64,000 nucleotides of DNA from NCBI GenBank assembly GCA_036365145.1, contig JAEOAD010000015.1, forward strand, positions 36,533,501 through 36,597,500, written 5' to 3'. Origin of the DNA: Orientallactaga sibirica. Lineage: Eukaryota; Chordata; Mammalia; Rodentia; Dipodidae. Position 1 is the stretch's first letter. Every line of letters begins with the position of its first letter. Positions 1 through 10,705 of the stretch are shown here, piece after piece. The notes under the pieces are model-generated. The model saw only the letters and a program-made list of their open reading frames with translations. It was not told where the DNA came from and searched no databases. The translations under genes and the position numbers were made by a program.

Positions 1-936
1 GTAATATAATTCTACACTACCTCCTGAGGTCTACTTTCCAGGGTCACTTCTGGTTTCTTATAATTTAGGTATTTCATAAAGTAGATCCTGAGACTTTGGG
101 GACAAGTATCATATTAGGGGAGTGATCCTCACCATGATGGTGAAGGAGTAGGAAAGTAAGGTGGGAAATGGGGAAAGCTAACAACAGAAATGGTAATGAA
201 GGGACTTTCTCTGGATTCTCATGCAACTCAGCTCAACTAGGGATTCCTGGAGAGACTGAGCAGAGCAGCCCTGGAAATTGTCCCACTGAAAGCTGCTGAT
301 CCAACCCACCACCTGTCCTGGCTGACTGACAGCTTCTCCTTTGCCTTACTCACTGCACTTCTGGCTTGTTCTGTATATAGCTAAGAAGAACGAAATACGA
401 GGGGAAGCTTCCAGGCAGACACACAGGAATCTGTCAGCACAGTGGGAAAATGCAATGAACTCTGAGGTAGGCCAAGGGACTGTGGGCTCCCTGCAGCCAA
501 CATCTTCTTCTGATCCCAGCAGCTCTCATCAGTGTCTCCAGGGGGACCCAATGCTGACCATGCCTCTGTGCTGTTTAAAACCCTCCAATTCTTAGTGCAA
601 ACTGACTCTTGTTCCCCAAAGGCTGTTGAAATGCCAGACTTCATATAAAGATCTTCCTGTGCACAAGCACATTTTATCAGAATGTACATTTACTGAAAAC
701 TAAGCATCCAAGAGGTTCAGAAGCCTCAGGCTGAAACAGGAGCTCCTCAGAGTCCTATCCTTCCCACTCCTCCTCCATCTCTGCCACACCAAACCACTCC
801 ATGTTCCCCAAACAGACCCATCTTCATACCTCCCTATCTCTCTGTCTTTTTCTTCACTGGAATGCTTTTTTTCTTTTGTGACTCTGGAGTGGAGCCGAAT
901 CCATAAAATAGAATAAAAGTGTATTTGTTTAATTAT
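1..936. other. Unique non-coding DNA
   Basis: No repeat family or gene is recognised here. Open frames at 341-595 (+) and 381-689 (-) overlap on opposite strands and show no known domain, so I read them as chance ORFs. Confidence 0.5.
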
Positions 937-1007
937 TATGGGGCTGAGGATCAAACCCAGGATCTTGCAAATGCTAAGCAAGCTCTCTACCACTGAGTCA
1001 CACTTCC
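937..1007 (-). repeat. ID-like SINE (tRNA-Ala type), minus strand
   Basis: Read on the minus strand, the segment has the ID-element layout: a 'CTCAGTGGTAGAG' A-box region, 'CTTGC..AGCAT', then a 'GGGTTTGATCC' B box. ID elements descend from BC1/tRNA-Ala and are rodent-specific. This copy is diverged and has no A-tail that I can delimit. Confidence 0.65.
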
Positions 1008-1919
1008 AGTACAATAGCTAGATAAATGAATACATAATTAATACTCTTGATGGTGGGCTCATTCCTTATGTTTGCTCTGTGAATGAGGAGAAAAGTAAAG
1101 CAAGCAGAGTAGGCTTCTGTTTTCAGATTTGGTCTCCTCAAGTAGCATGTCCTGAGATTAGGGCTCCGCATAGCTAGTTTATCTGAGAGCCAATCCCAGG
1201 AAGAATCTACTGGGAAAGAAGGGATCAAATCAGAGCAGACAGAGTGTCATTAAGGGTTTGAGTGCTGGAGTTTCTCTCTCTGGGGAGTGCCACAACCTGC
1301 AGTGAAGAACACATGCCTTGCCTGTGGTGACCCGCCTGAGGACATAGGAACTTGGCTATTTATATACCAATTCCTGTCAGGCCATGGCTGAGATGTGGGT
1401 GAAGGAAATGGGCTCTGATAGCCAGAGGAAGTCCTTAGGTAGAGCAGTAAGGATGTTGACATTTGGAAAGTGGGCAAATTCTCTATCACACCCTCTAATG
1501 GCTCAGAGACTATAGCGGAAGAGGTAGGAGAAGGAATAGTAAGGATATGGGGTTGTGTGTGGGTGTGTCATCCAGTGACAGTCACATAAACATGTCATTA
1601 TTGCACAGTTAGGCTCCAGATGAAAATTCCCATAGGGACCAGCCAGGCAGTGTAAGCCTGAGCAGTGCCTGAGGGCTAAGAACAGAGGCCTCTGGAGATG
1701 CTGCACATAACCCCTCTGCTACTTCCTCCTGTTCATAAGGAGTTACAGCTGGTTTTCAGGAGGAAGAGTTTGTCTGCATTTGACTTTGTTTGATACCTTA
1801 AGGAAGGGGCTGCGTGGTAAGAGAAGAGTGAGGCCTATGTAAATGAGCCTGAGGATTTGGCTTCCCAGCTCTGGATGCTGAGATGCAAGATATGGGCCAG
1901 ATCTGAGTTCTCTTTTTAA
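1008..1919. other. Unique non-coding DNA
   Basis: I recognise no repeat or gene in this stretch. The minus-strand frames at 998-1228, 1250-1489 and 1503-1706 are short and do not resemble a known protein. Confidence 0.45.
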
Positions 1920-2126
1920 AAAAATTTTTTTAATTTATTTGTTTGCAAGCAAAGAGATATCAGAGAGATAGAGAATGGGTGTCCTGGGGCCTCCAGCTAC
2001 TGAGAATGAACTCCAGATGTGTGCACAACTATGCATCTTGCTTTGTATGAGTACTGGGGAATTGAACTTGGGTCATCAGTTTCTGCAGGTGTTTGCTTTT
2101 GCTGCTGAGCCAGCTCTCCAGCCCCA
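1920..2126 (-). repeat. B2-type tRNA-derived SINE, minus strand
   Basis: The 5' end lies at the right as CTCTCCAGCCCC, the reverse complement of the GGGGCTGGAGAG start shared by this family. The GGGGAATTGAACTTGGGTC block holds the tRNA B box. The T-rich left end is the A-tail. Moderately diverged. Confidence 0.8.
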
Positions 2127-2164
2127 GATCTAAGTTCTTAAAAAGGGAAGTGGTAATACAAATA

Positions 2165-2440
2165 TTTATGCATAATCTCCTGCTCTTTTCTTGTGTGTAT
2201 GTGTGTGTTGGTGATGTAATATGTGTATAGAGGTGCTTGTGGAGGCCAGAGGAGGACATTGAATGTCTTCTTATCAGTCATCCATGCATTTCCTTGAAGT
2301 GGGTCTCTCCTTCAATCCAGAGCTTCTGTCAGTAAGTAACTGCCAGCAATTCTCTGGTCTCCACCCTCCCTTCACCCATCCTGCCTCACGCCATAGATTG
2401 GAGTTACAGTCATACATGAACCCAGCTTATTTTTTCATCA
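2165..2440 (-). repeat. Old B4-like composite SINE, minus strand
   Basis: It starts with a TGTGTGTATGTGTG tract followed by 'GGAGGCCAGAGGAGGACATTG', then a decayed B1-like middle. This order matches the 3' half of rodent B4 read in reverse. Boundaries are approximate because of age. Confidence 0.5.
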
Positions 2441-2544
2441 TTTATATTTATTTTTTATATTTTTGTTTTATAAATATAAATATTTTATAAATATAAACAT
2501 ATTAAATATTTCTATTTTATATATTATTTATATTTTACACTTAC
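2441..2544. repeat. AT-rich low-complexity tract
   Basis: A run of TTTATA/AATAT units, nearly all A and T. It abuts the A-tail of the next SINE and probably grew from it. Confidence 0.7.
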
Positions 2545-2747
2545 ATTTATATTTATTTAAGAGAGTGAGAGAGAAAGAGGCAGAGAGAGAGAGAGAATGG
2601 GCACATCAGGGCATCCAGCCACTGCAAATGAACTCCAGATACATGTGCCTCTTTGTGCATCTGGCTTACATGGGTCTTGGGGAATCAAACCAAGGTCCTT
2701 TGGCTTTGCAGACAAGTGCTTAACCACTAAGCCATCTCTCCAGCCCT
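2545..2747 (-). repeat. B2-type SINE, minus strand
   Basis: Complete copy read in reverse: A-tail, (GA)n tract, the block ending CAAATGAACTCCAGAT, the B-box region GGGGAATCAAACC and the CCATCTCTCCAGCCC 5' end. It inserted directly beside an old LINE-1 3' end. Confidence 0.88.
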
Positions 2748-2754
2748 TGTCATC

Positions 2755-3590
2755 TTTTTATAAAATAAAAACTCTATTAAAATTTATATACTTCTCTCCC
2801 ACCACCCTCTTTTGTCTCTTTCTTCTCTCCATGGAACCCTCACTTTTTTCCTACTATTCCTTCTTCTATATTTATGTCTTTATTTTTGTCTTCCATTATC
2901 ATTCACCACAACCTGTTGTTGAGCCCAATACTGTGCAGGTCTTGTGCAGAGAACAACAGCCACTGTGAGGTCATGAATACAATGATGACTTTATATCTGG
3001 GAGATGGTATCCCAAAGTACTCCTTCCCATCCTTTGGATCTTACATTCTTTCTTCCACTTCTTCCACTATAGTCCCTGAACCACTGAACAGTGTGACAGA
3101 GATGTCTCACTAACTGATAAGCACTCAACTGTCACTTCTTCTTAGCACTTTGATGAGTTTTGAATCTTCCTAGCAGTCATCATCTGAAAAGAGAGACTTC
3201 TCAAACCAAAACTAAGAGCAGCACTAATATACATGCATAGAGGGCAATCTGGAAGGTGGGGGGATAGTATATACCCATGTAGTCAAAGAACAGTAGTAAT
3301 TCCCCCACCTAGGTTGTAGGACCTTCCCAGCCATAGGCTTTTTACTAAGTTTTCACTATTAGGCATGAATTCCCTCCTGTGAAGCAGGCCTCACATTGAA
3401 TTAAATAGGAGTTGGTTTCACCCATAACACATATGCCATGGTTGCATTAGTAGGCGTATCTTCCCAGGTGGGCCCAGGTTTTTATGTGGGTTCTGAAGAG
3501 GTGAAGTTAGAGGTGTCTGGTCTGAGAGACCCTCATGCTTAAGTAGCAAGAAAACCACTGAGTCAATCTCACCAACCTGAAAGCTCTTGT
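2755..3590 (-). mobile_element. LINE-1 3' end fragment, minus strand (old)
   Basis: The strand shown is the reverse complement of the LINE-1 3' UTR seen in several better copies (8800-9730, 39903-41275, 51240-54603). Shared landmarks are 'GTGAGGTCATGAAT', 'CTTACATTCTTTCT', 'GTGTGACAGAGATGT' and 'GAATTCCCTCC'. It is heavily diverged, so it is an old subfamily, and 5'-truncated. Confidence 0.7.
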
Positions 3591-3594
3591 TTCT

Positions 3595-3830
3595 AGATAT
3601 CCTGAGTTAAATAACGCTCCTCCAAAATCCATAGTTATCAGAACATGAACTTATTTGGAAATAGCTTCCTCGCCAATGTTAAGAAGGGTTATTGGGACTA
3701 CAGAGGGCTAAGCCAATTATTGGTGTCTTCATAAAAGAGAAAAAAGAGGCAGAGACACAGAACAAAAATGACTATAATGAAGATAAAGGTAGAGATTGGA
3801 CTGTGCAGTCATGAACTTATAGCATTGGTA
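3595..3830 (+). repeat. Possible ancient MLT1-like LTR fragment
   Basis: The stretch has 'CCTCCAAAATCCATA', 'GAACATGAACTTATTTGGAAATAG' (as separate words) and 'TTATTGGTGTCTTCATAAAAGAG'. Together these resemble mammalian MaLR MLT1-class LTRs. Highly decayed, with no termini or duplications visible; assignment is tentative. Confidence 0.35.
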
Positions 3831-5590
3831 GAGAAACCTGTTATGTGCAGAGGACAGGAGGAACTCCAAGGAGAAGCCCCAAAGAATGCCTTGAGGCAAG
3901 TAGAAAAGACTTCACAGAGGAGGTGGGGTGCAAGAATGTGGTGTTAAGTGAGGTTGGCCCAAGGGTGTTTTGGATAGCAGAGCTGACAGCACATAAATGC
4001 TGACCAGCTGTGGGAGAAGAAAGACAAGCTGGGTCATGCTGACCTTGCAGGGTTGGCTGACTGAATGGTGGGATGGTGATGTCTGAGATGAGGAGCAAAA
4101 CATCTGCTCTGTTGTACATTTTGTGTTGGAGGAATCTGTGTGACATGGGGTAGAAGTGAAGAGGAGACACTTGACGTGTGTATCTGTACTATTAAAGATA
4201 TCTGGGCTGGGGACAGAGTTCTGGAGACATCTACAGGGAAGAAGAGTCTATGGAGAGGGATGGTTATGTGTGTGTATATGTGTGTGTATGCATGGAGGGA
4301 TGAGTACCTGGAAACTGGTGCCAAAGGAACATGGGAGGTTCTGGAAGGAGAGAAGGCCAAGAGAAGGCTAAGAGGTAGCTTTGGAGAGTAAAGCTGTTTT
4401 TTTTGTTCAGAAAATTCATCAGATTTCTTTGGGAAGGAGAGAGCATGAAGGAAAAGAGGTCTTTAGTTTGAGAGGAATAGGGTGGGGTTGACAGACATAG
4501 GAGAGAAGTGTGGGAGGAAAGGGTGGCGGGCACCTGTGGGTGTGGGCTGCTAAGGAGAGAAAGGGGCAGATGGATGAAGTAGTGACTGAATGAGGAGTGG
4601 TTTGGGGAAGAAACACCCTCTTTCCAGAGGTGCAGGGGGACAGGGCAAGCTTGGAGGAGGATGACCATTATTGAAGCGGAATGACTGGTGGGGAGGTAAT
4701 TTGTTTGGGGGCCACAGTTGGCTCTGTGACATAAGGTCTAGGGTCCATCAAGTGACAGTTGGGGCTAGCTAGGGAGGTGCAGAAGGAGAGCTGATTATTA
4801 GTATCCAAGGTGCTGACCCCAGGACTCCTTAATGGAGGCCTGGGCATTCATTCTCCTTTCATGGTCCTGTTTACACATTCTCTTTGAGCTACATGCTTGG
4901 GGCACAAGGGGCTTTGTTGTTGGTTGAGAAAGCCCATCTGTATTAGGGGGTGTATGTCTCTGTGGGGCCCCCAGTTCTGCAAAACATGTAGCAGGTCTGA
5001 TTGAGAATTTGTTTTTGTCTAAAGTGTTGGATTCTGTGCAGTAACCTGATGGGAGTGTCACTAATTATTGTTGCAGACATTAATATGAGCACCAGCTTGG
5101 AAAGCTTGTGTGCCAGCCTGGGCCCACATCACTCCACTCGTCTCCCACTTTTTCCTTTTGAGGAGGAAAGGATCACTAGGATGCATTTTGTACATGAGGG
5201 TGCATGTGTGTGTGTGTGTGTGTGGTGGGGGTGGGGGTGGGGGTGGAGAGAGTAAGTACCTGACCCATGGGCTCCCAGCCACAGCTGGAGGCCAGGCTCT
5301 TGGAGGTCAAGTGCAGCCTCCTCTTGTACCAATGTGACAGCTTTCCTGGTGCTACCTGTGTGATGTGCTCAGTGTCCAGATGCTTGCCCAGACCACAGGA
5401 CAGAAATTGGAGGTATAAAGCACCAGTAGGACCTTCCTTTGTTCATGATAAGGATGCTGAGCAGGTCCAACATTGATAACTACCCATTAGCTACCTAATG
5501 AGAGCCTTTTCTTACCACTGTCCTTTCCATAATAAGCTGCTTGGGAGTGAACAGGCTGGAGCCAGGTGCCAGATGACTGGACAGGAAGAT
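3831..5590. other. Unique non-coding DNA with simple repeats
   Basis: Mostly unique, purine-biased on the plus strand between 4140 and 4700, which creates long unconvincing pyrimidine-coded ORFs on the minus strand. It contains a short TG-rich tract at 4265-4292 and a (TG)n plus G-run tract at 5205-5247. No gene recognised. Confidence 0.5.
5205..5247 (+). repeat. (TG)n tract followed by GGGGGT repeats
   Basis: About ten TG dinucleotides run into three G5 blocks separated by single T and flanked by G2 blocks. Alternating purine-pyrimidine DNA favours Z-DNA, and the G-runs could stack as a quadruplex on the plus strand. Confidence 0.85.
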
Positions 5591-5591
5591 C

Positions 5592-5905
5592 AGAACTGGG
5601 GAAATGGCTCAGTGGACAAGATGCTTGCCATCTGAGTTCAGATCTCCAGTTCCCAAATAAAAGCCAGAAGTTGTGACTGGCTTCTGTGATCCTAGCATCC
5701 TTATGGTAAGATGGAAAGCCAAGGCAGGAGACTTTTCCAGAAACTTCCAAGCCAGCTAGCTGGGTGAGTTGGGTGAGTGCAGCAATGAATAACAAGAGAT
5801 CTATTTCCAAATGAGGTGGAAGGCAAAGACTCATATCTGAAAGTTGTCCTTTCAACTTTCCTGTGAAAACACAAACACACACACACACACACACACATAC
5901 ACACC
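5592..5905 (+). repeat. B4-like composite SINE, plus strand
   Basis: A tRNA/ID-like head ('GGGGAAATGGCTCAGTGGACAAG') is followed by a B1-like middle ('AAGCCAGAAGTTG...CTAGCATCC...AAGGCAGGAGACTT'), then 'GGTGGAAGGCAAAGACTC', and it ends in a (CA)n run at 5872-5904. That head-B1-CA order defines B4. Diverged but nearly full length. Confidence 0.65.
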
Positions 5906-6868
5906 ACATACAAGAACTTGGGAAGTGCATTTTGAAATGAGCGGCCCCTTTCTGCCCCCTGCCTTAGGGTATGGGAAGAAAGAGTAAAGCCATCAGATTT
6001 TGGAATTCTGGCTTGAATTTCTTACCTTTCAATCTGGATGCTAAGTCACTCATTAGTCTGGGCCTCAGTTTTTCCATCTGCAATAAGAGGGAAATGTTTT
6101 CTATCACAATTACACAAACCTGGAACCCTCAGGTTCTTCTCTCTGCTGTGAAGATTCAGAAACCACATGACTTTTTCATGATTGCATTTGGCACGCCCTG
6201 AATGTTTGCGATGTTCTGAACACAGGGTAGTGCATTGCAAATGTTACCTCATTTCTTGATTGCAACAACCCAGTGAGGTGAGGGATGAAAACAAGGCGCA
6301 GAGAAATTAAACGATGCAGCCAGTAAGCATGTCACGTTCCTCTTGTGTCTGCACAGCTGATCACATCTTTCACTCTGCTTCTTCAACGCGGAAGTGAGCT
6401 CATAATACCATATCCATTGCACACCTTACAGACTGCAGTTATTCCCACATGAGCGACCAGTGTTGTTAGAAGACCTCCCTCCCTTTATGACTACAAGCAT
6501 CAATTTCTCCTATGCCCTGTACTTCAGAGCAATGTCTTTTTGTGTATTTTCCATGCGCTCTAACATGAATCATGTCTTCTAACTTCTCCCACCCCATCCC
6601 CAAGGCTTTCTTCGCCTGTCCTCTGCTGCCCTCGTGTGGGACAAGATGGAAAGGCTGTCCTTCGTGAGCTCTACCCCTTCTCTGGGCCTCTGGGTGTCTG
6701 GGGCTAGAGGAGAGAGCACCCTCTGAGCCCACCAGGCTGGCAGTGTGGGTTTGACACCAAACCATTGACCTGCCTTGCACTTTGGATTTGCATGGTTTTA
6801 TTTTTAGTTGGTACGGAGATTTAGGTATCATTATTTCTGGAATTTTCAAGTATAATTTTAATTTTAAA
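5906..6868. other. Unique DNA with two MIR-like remnants
   Basis: Around 6010-6110 'CTCATTAGTCTGGGCCTCAGTTTTTCCATCTGCAA' (in pieces) resembles the 3' half of MIR on plus. Around 6245-6335 'CCCAGTGAGGTGAGGGATGA..GCGCAGAGAAATTAA' resembles MIR on minus. The remainder is unassigned. Confidence 0.4.
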
Positions 6869-7022
6869 AAAATTATTTTTTATTCGAGGTAGGCTCTTGC
6901 TCTAGCCCAGGCTGTCCTGGAATTCACTATGTAGTCTCAGGGTGGCCTCTCACTCATGGTGATCCTCTCACTTCTGCTTCCCGAGTACTGGGATTAAAGG
7001 TGAGTGCCATCACTCCCTGCTA
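6869..7022 (-). repeat. B1 SINE, minus strand
   Basis: Reverse B1 landmarks are present in order: T-rich tail, CGAGGTAGGCTCTTGCTCTAGCCCAGGCTG, GGAATTCACTATGTAGTCTCAGG and CTGGGATTAAAGG. B1 derives from 7SL RNA. The 5' end shows substitutions. Confidence 0.85.
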
Positions 7023-7023
7023 C

Positions 7024-7182
7024 AGAGAACGAGACGGCCAGGGCCTCTAGCTGCTGCAAAGGAACTCCAGATGCATGTGCCACTTTGTTCATGCAGCTTT
7101 ATGTGGGTACTGGGGAATTGAACTCAGGTCATTAGGCTTTCCAGGCAAGTGCCTTAACCGCTGGGCCATCTCTCCAGCCCCT
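7024..7182 (-). repeat. B2-type SINE, minus strand, lacking its A-tail
   Basis: It runs from 'GAACGAGACGGCCAGGGCC' to CCATCTCTCCAGCCCC. It directly abuts the B1 on its left and has no T-rich tail, so its 3' end was probably lost or interrupted. Confidence 0.82.
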
Positions 7183-7189
7183 CAATTTT

Positions 7190-7480
7190 CTGATTCCCCC
7201 TCTTCCTCTGCCCCCCATTCCTCTCTCCCCTGCATCTCATGCATTGTTTTGATCTTCCCTGTCCCCCCTTCCAGTTTATCATTTATATTCACTTTTGGTT
7301 ATAGTTTTATCTTTATAGGTTTAGTTAAGCACCCACACACACATATATATACACTTATAGAAATTACACACTAAGACCCGCATATCAGAGAGAATATATG
7401 GTTTTTGTCTTTCTGAGCTTGAGTCATTTTTTACTTACTATGTTTCTTTCCAATCCCTTTAATCTTGCTTTTAGAATGAG
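7190..7480 (-). mobile_element. Decayed LINE-1 ORF2 3'-region, minus strand
   Basis: The words 'CCCGCATATCAGAGAGAATATATGG', 'TGTCTTTCTGAGCTTGAGTCA' and 'CCAATCCC' (each short) match the antisense of the LINE-1 ORF2 C-terminal codons seen cleanly at about 40990-41090. Old copy with a low-complexity pyrimidine stretch at its left. Confidence 0.5.
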
Positions 7481-7884
7481 AGTGCTGGCTTAGGATCTGT
7501 GTTAGACCCCTTGAGGTCCAAAGCATTTGCTCCCAAAGAGAGCACTGTGTGAATGCCCCAGGGCCTTTTTGCCTTTATCATTCATGAACCTTGAACTTGA
7601 GAACCTTTAGGAGAACCTTGTGCATTTCCCCTTCTGGTACTTCCTCCTTCTCCTACAGCCAATGGTTTTAAATAGTTGCTGCCATAACAGAGGTGTAAAA
7701 AGTTAAGAAAAACTTCACATAGGAGTTCACCTTTAAGGATCATTGCCAAGGACAGCCTTCCTGATTTAAACCAAGACCTTCCTAAGAGCTTTTCTTACCT
7801 CTTTTTAGAGTCCAGTTATCCCCTTATCAGAAGCCTGGTTAATTATTTTATGTGGTTTCATGAGAAAAAAAAAAATATATATGA

Positions 7885-8034
7885 TTTGTTTTTTGAGGTC
7901 AAGTTTTGCTCTAGCCTAGGCTGACCTGGAACTCACTATGTAGTCTCAGGTTGGCTTTGAATTTACAGCTGTCCTCCTACCTCTGCCTCCCAAGTGCTGG
8001 AATTAAAGGTACGCATCCACCATGTCCAGTGGCT
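7885..8034 (-). repeat. B1 SINE, minus strand
   Basis: Reverse B1: TTTTTTGAGGTCAAGTTTTGCTCTAG, CTCACTATGTAGTCTCAGG, CCCAAGTGCTGGAATTAAAGG. An A/T run at 7866-7880 flanks the tail side. Confidence 0.85.
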
Positions 8035-8229
8035 TGATGATATTTAACGGAGAAACACACAGTCTCTGTAGAAAGCAGAAATAGAGCAAAGGACTTCTGA
8101 TGACAGAACATATGAGCTTTTCCCTGAAATCACTAAAATCCTGGCAGAGATTTTATTACAAGTTTTTAAGTTTTTAAACATGTAGGAAAAACTGAACAGG
8201 AGGGGAACCTGAAATAGTAACATTTTCCA

Positions 8230-8406
8230 GTTTTTTTTTTTGTTTGTTTGTTTTGTTTTTTGTTTTTCGAGGTGGAGTCTTAGTCTCTAGCCCAGGCTGA
8301 CCTGGAATTCACTATGCAGTCTCCGGGTGTCCCTGAACTCATAGCAATCCACCTACTTCTGCCTCCTGAGTGCTGGGATTAAAGGCATGTGCCACCATGC
8401 TTGGCT
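8230..8406 (-). repeat. B1 SINE, minus strand, with complex T/G tail
   Basis: Full-length reverse B1 from a long T/GTTT tail to GCCACCATGCTTGGC at the 5' end. Its middle keeps 'CCCAGGCTGACCTGGAATTC'. Younger looking than the copy at 7885. Confidence 0.88.
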
Positions 8407-8531
8407 ATTTTCCAACTTTTTGAGGTATAATTGATACTTTGACATGCATTGTGAAGTAATTGAGGCAACTTAGCTAATTAACATAGCCACCTTTTCACAT
8501 GGTTATCTTTTTAAAAAAAATACTTTTTTTA

Positions 8532-8760
8532 GGGGTGGAGAGATGGCTTAGCACTTGCTTAGCACTTGTCTGCAAAGCCAAAGGACCTAGGTTCAATTCC
8601 CCAGAACCCATGTAAGTCAGATGCACCAGGGGCGCATGCATCTGGAGTTGGTTTGCAATAACTGGAAGCCCTGGTGTACCCATTCTCATTCTCTCTTTCT
8701 CACTCACTCACTCTGCCTCTTTCCCTCTCTCAAATAAATAAATAAAAATAAATATTTTAA
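8532..8760 (+). repeat. B2-type SINE, plus strand, with internal 11-bp duplication
   Basis: It begins GGGGTGGAGAGATGGC and shows the B box GGTTCAATTCC. It has the GCATGCATCTGGAGTTGG core, a (TC)n region and a CAAATAAATAAATAAA tail. An 11-bp block, GCTTAGCACTT, is tandemly duplicated at 8546-8556 and 8557-8567, just in the A-box region. Confidence 0.9.
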
Positions 8761-8799
8761 ATACTTTTAAAAAAACAAAATTTTACCATAGCAATTTTT

Positions 8800-9730
8800 T
8801 TTTAATATTTATTGACAACAAAACATACTTACATACCAAAGGTGCTATTTTCCCTCCCCTCCCCCCTCCCTTTAGAACTCCAGTTTCTCCATCATATCCC
8901 TTCTCTCCATTGTATGTTTTTAATATGATGTCATCCCTTTCCCTGTCTCAGTATGAGGGTCTTGCAGAGGTATTAGACAGGGCACAGCAAGGTCATGGAT
9001 ATCAAGGCCAATTTCTGTCCAGGGCAGTTGCATTCCCTAAAAGGCTACTATCAATCCTTTGGACTCTTCCATAGTATCCTTTCTGTGAGCGTTCCCTATC
9101 TCTTTTTAAATGATCTTAAAAAGCCATGGATTGGGTGTGACAGAGATGTTTCAGTGCTGGGCATTTCTCCATCCTTTCTTTGCCTGAACTATGAGACTTT
9201 TTTTCATCCCAGTGGTCATTGTTATTTTAAACTTTAACCTCTTTTCTAACTAAAAGTGATTGGGTAGCATTAACCTATGTGAATATGAGCAACCAGCTGT
9301 AGTATTGGCCACCAGCTTCCCAAATAGTATATACATTTAGATACAAGGGCATGCTTTATACAAACAAGGCTTATTTGACCTTACCTACCATAAGACTTTA
9401 CTTAGGTTTTCAGTACCAGGTATGTATTCCCCTCCAGTGAGAGGAGATTCAGTCCAATTATTGAGCAGCTGGGCAAATGCAGTGATGAACACATGCCAGA
9501 TCTTGCACCAACAAGGTGGAAGGTGAGGATGGACACTTGAGGTTGTCCTCTGACCTCTAAATGAATGCTGTGGCATGTGTTTCCACTGTTTTCACTGCTG
9601 ATGACTTCTGTCTCCCATACTCTGCATGCAGTGCAGCTTTTCCAGCTTTCAGTTGGCTGGTCTACAGGGAGAAGGTTTTCTGCTCATCACCAGCTTGCTT
9701 TCTCAGTGACCTTGCCTCTCAGGCAAGAGA
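8800..9730 (-). mobile_element. 5'-truncated LINE-1 insertion, minus strand, with 16-bp TSD and hybrid body
   Basis: The left end is the T-rich reverse poly(A), and the sequence then follows the LINE-1 3' UTR in reverse (compare the complement of 52140-53215). TACCATAGCAATTTTT occurs at 8784-8799 and again at 9731-9746, a perfect 16-bp target-site duplication, so the insertion is recent. The body is not pure LINE-1. Short blocks within about 8935-9582 are identical to blocks 941-977 bp downstream (about 9881-10559) in the same order, with clean LINE-1 sequence between them. The displacement equals the insertion length, as discussed in the findings. Confidence 0.85.
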
Positions 9731-9746
9731 TACCATAGCAATTTTT

Positions 9747-10329
9747 AAGTTGCAACAGGGCATTAGAAGCCTGAGAGCTATGTAACGCAATTGGCCTCAG
9801 AAAGCTGTAGTTTATACCCCAATGGGTCTTCTCAGAGGACTGGATTTATGTTTATCCCCAAAATGTCCAATGCAGTATCCCTTTCCCTGTCTCAGTGAGC
9901 TCACAGCAATTGGAAGCCAGGTAGACAGGAGCCTGGAAGATGGTACTGCTTGCATCTGGGACACCCAATGAAATGCCCAGTTAGCCCCTGGTTCCCCTAA
10001 AAGGCTACTATCAATAAACTAGACCCACACAATACAGTTCCCTATCAGTTTTTAAATTTTTCTTAAAAATAAATGTATTGTTTGGGCACAAAGATGCTCA
10101 GAGCTCATGTGCTACTTTCTTTGCCTGAATCCTGGAATGAGACTTTTTTTTCCCAGAAACTTGGTTATTTTAGCACTTTAACCTCTTTTGAAGATAGCAA
10201 AAGATTCTTGGGCAGCCAAGGAAAACTTCCAGCAGAAGAGACAAACCAGCTCAACCCAACTGGCCACCAGCTTCCCAAACAGACGATCAGTTGGGAGATA
10301 CAAGATGAAAACGCTTGTCATGCAAACAT
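9747..10329. other. Unique flank of the LINE-1 insertion
   Basis: This is the sequence that would directly follow the 8784-8799 site in an allele lacking the LINE-1. No gene is recognised; the ORF at 10073-10339 has no known resemblance. Several short blocks of it recur inside the LINE-1 body upstream. Confidence 0.6.
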
Positions 10330-10600
10330 GGGTAGCTGATTTCAGATCTTGAGAACCCACATAAAAGCTGGACCTTGTGGTGGGGCCTGAAATCCCACCA
10401 CACCTACAGTGAGAAGAGATTCAGGGACAGGAGAATTGCAGGCAGCTGGGCAAATGCAGTGATGAACAAAGCAAGATCTTGCCTCCAACAAGGTGGAAGG
10501 TGAGGATGGACACTTGAGGTTGTCCTCTGACCTCTAAATGAATGCTGTGGCATGTGTTTGCACATACACACACCCACAGCAAACAATGAACAAAACACTT
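10330..10600 (+). repeat. B4-like SINE, plus strand, 5'-truncated
   Basis: The block 'GAACCCACATAAAAGCTGG' is the end of the tRNA-like head. It is followed by a B1-like middle and 'GACCTCTAAATGAATGCTG', and ends with the CACATACACACACCCAC run typical of B4. Its second half is echoed at 9465-9582. Confidence 0.65.
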
Positions 10601-10705
10601 AAAAAACCCACCTTAACACACTATCAATAATTTCAGAAAGTCAAGAGAAAGCAGTTTCTTCCATTACACAAAATACCATAGAAAAAGATTTTAGTCATTA
10701 ACTGC

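Noticed and set aside
4264..4668. 134-codon minus-strand ORF
   Set aside because: Low-complexity Ser/Pro/Leu/His sequence produced by a purine-rich plus strand; no motif.
8935..10560. Ordinary tandem duplication
   Set aside because: Only scattered blocks match while the intervening sequence is LINE-1 in one copy and unrelated in the other; a duplication would match throughout.
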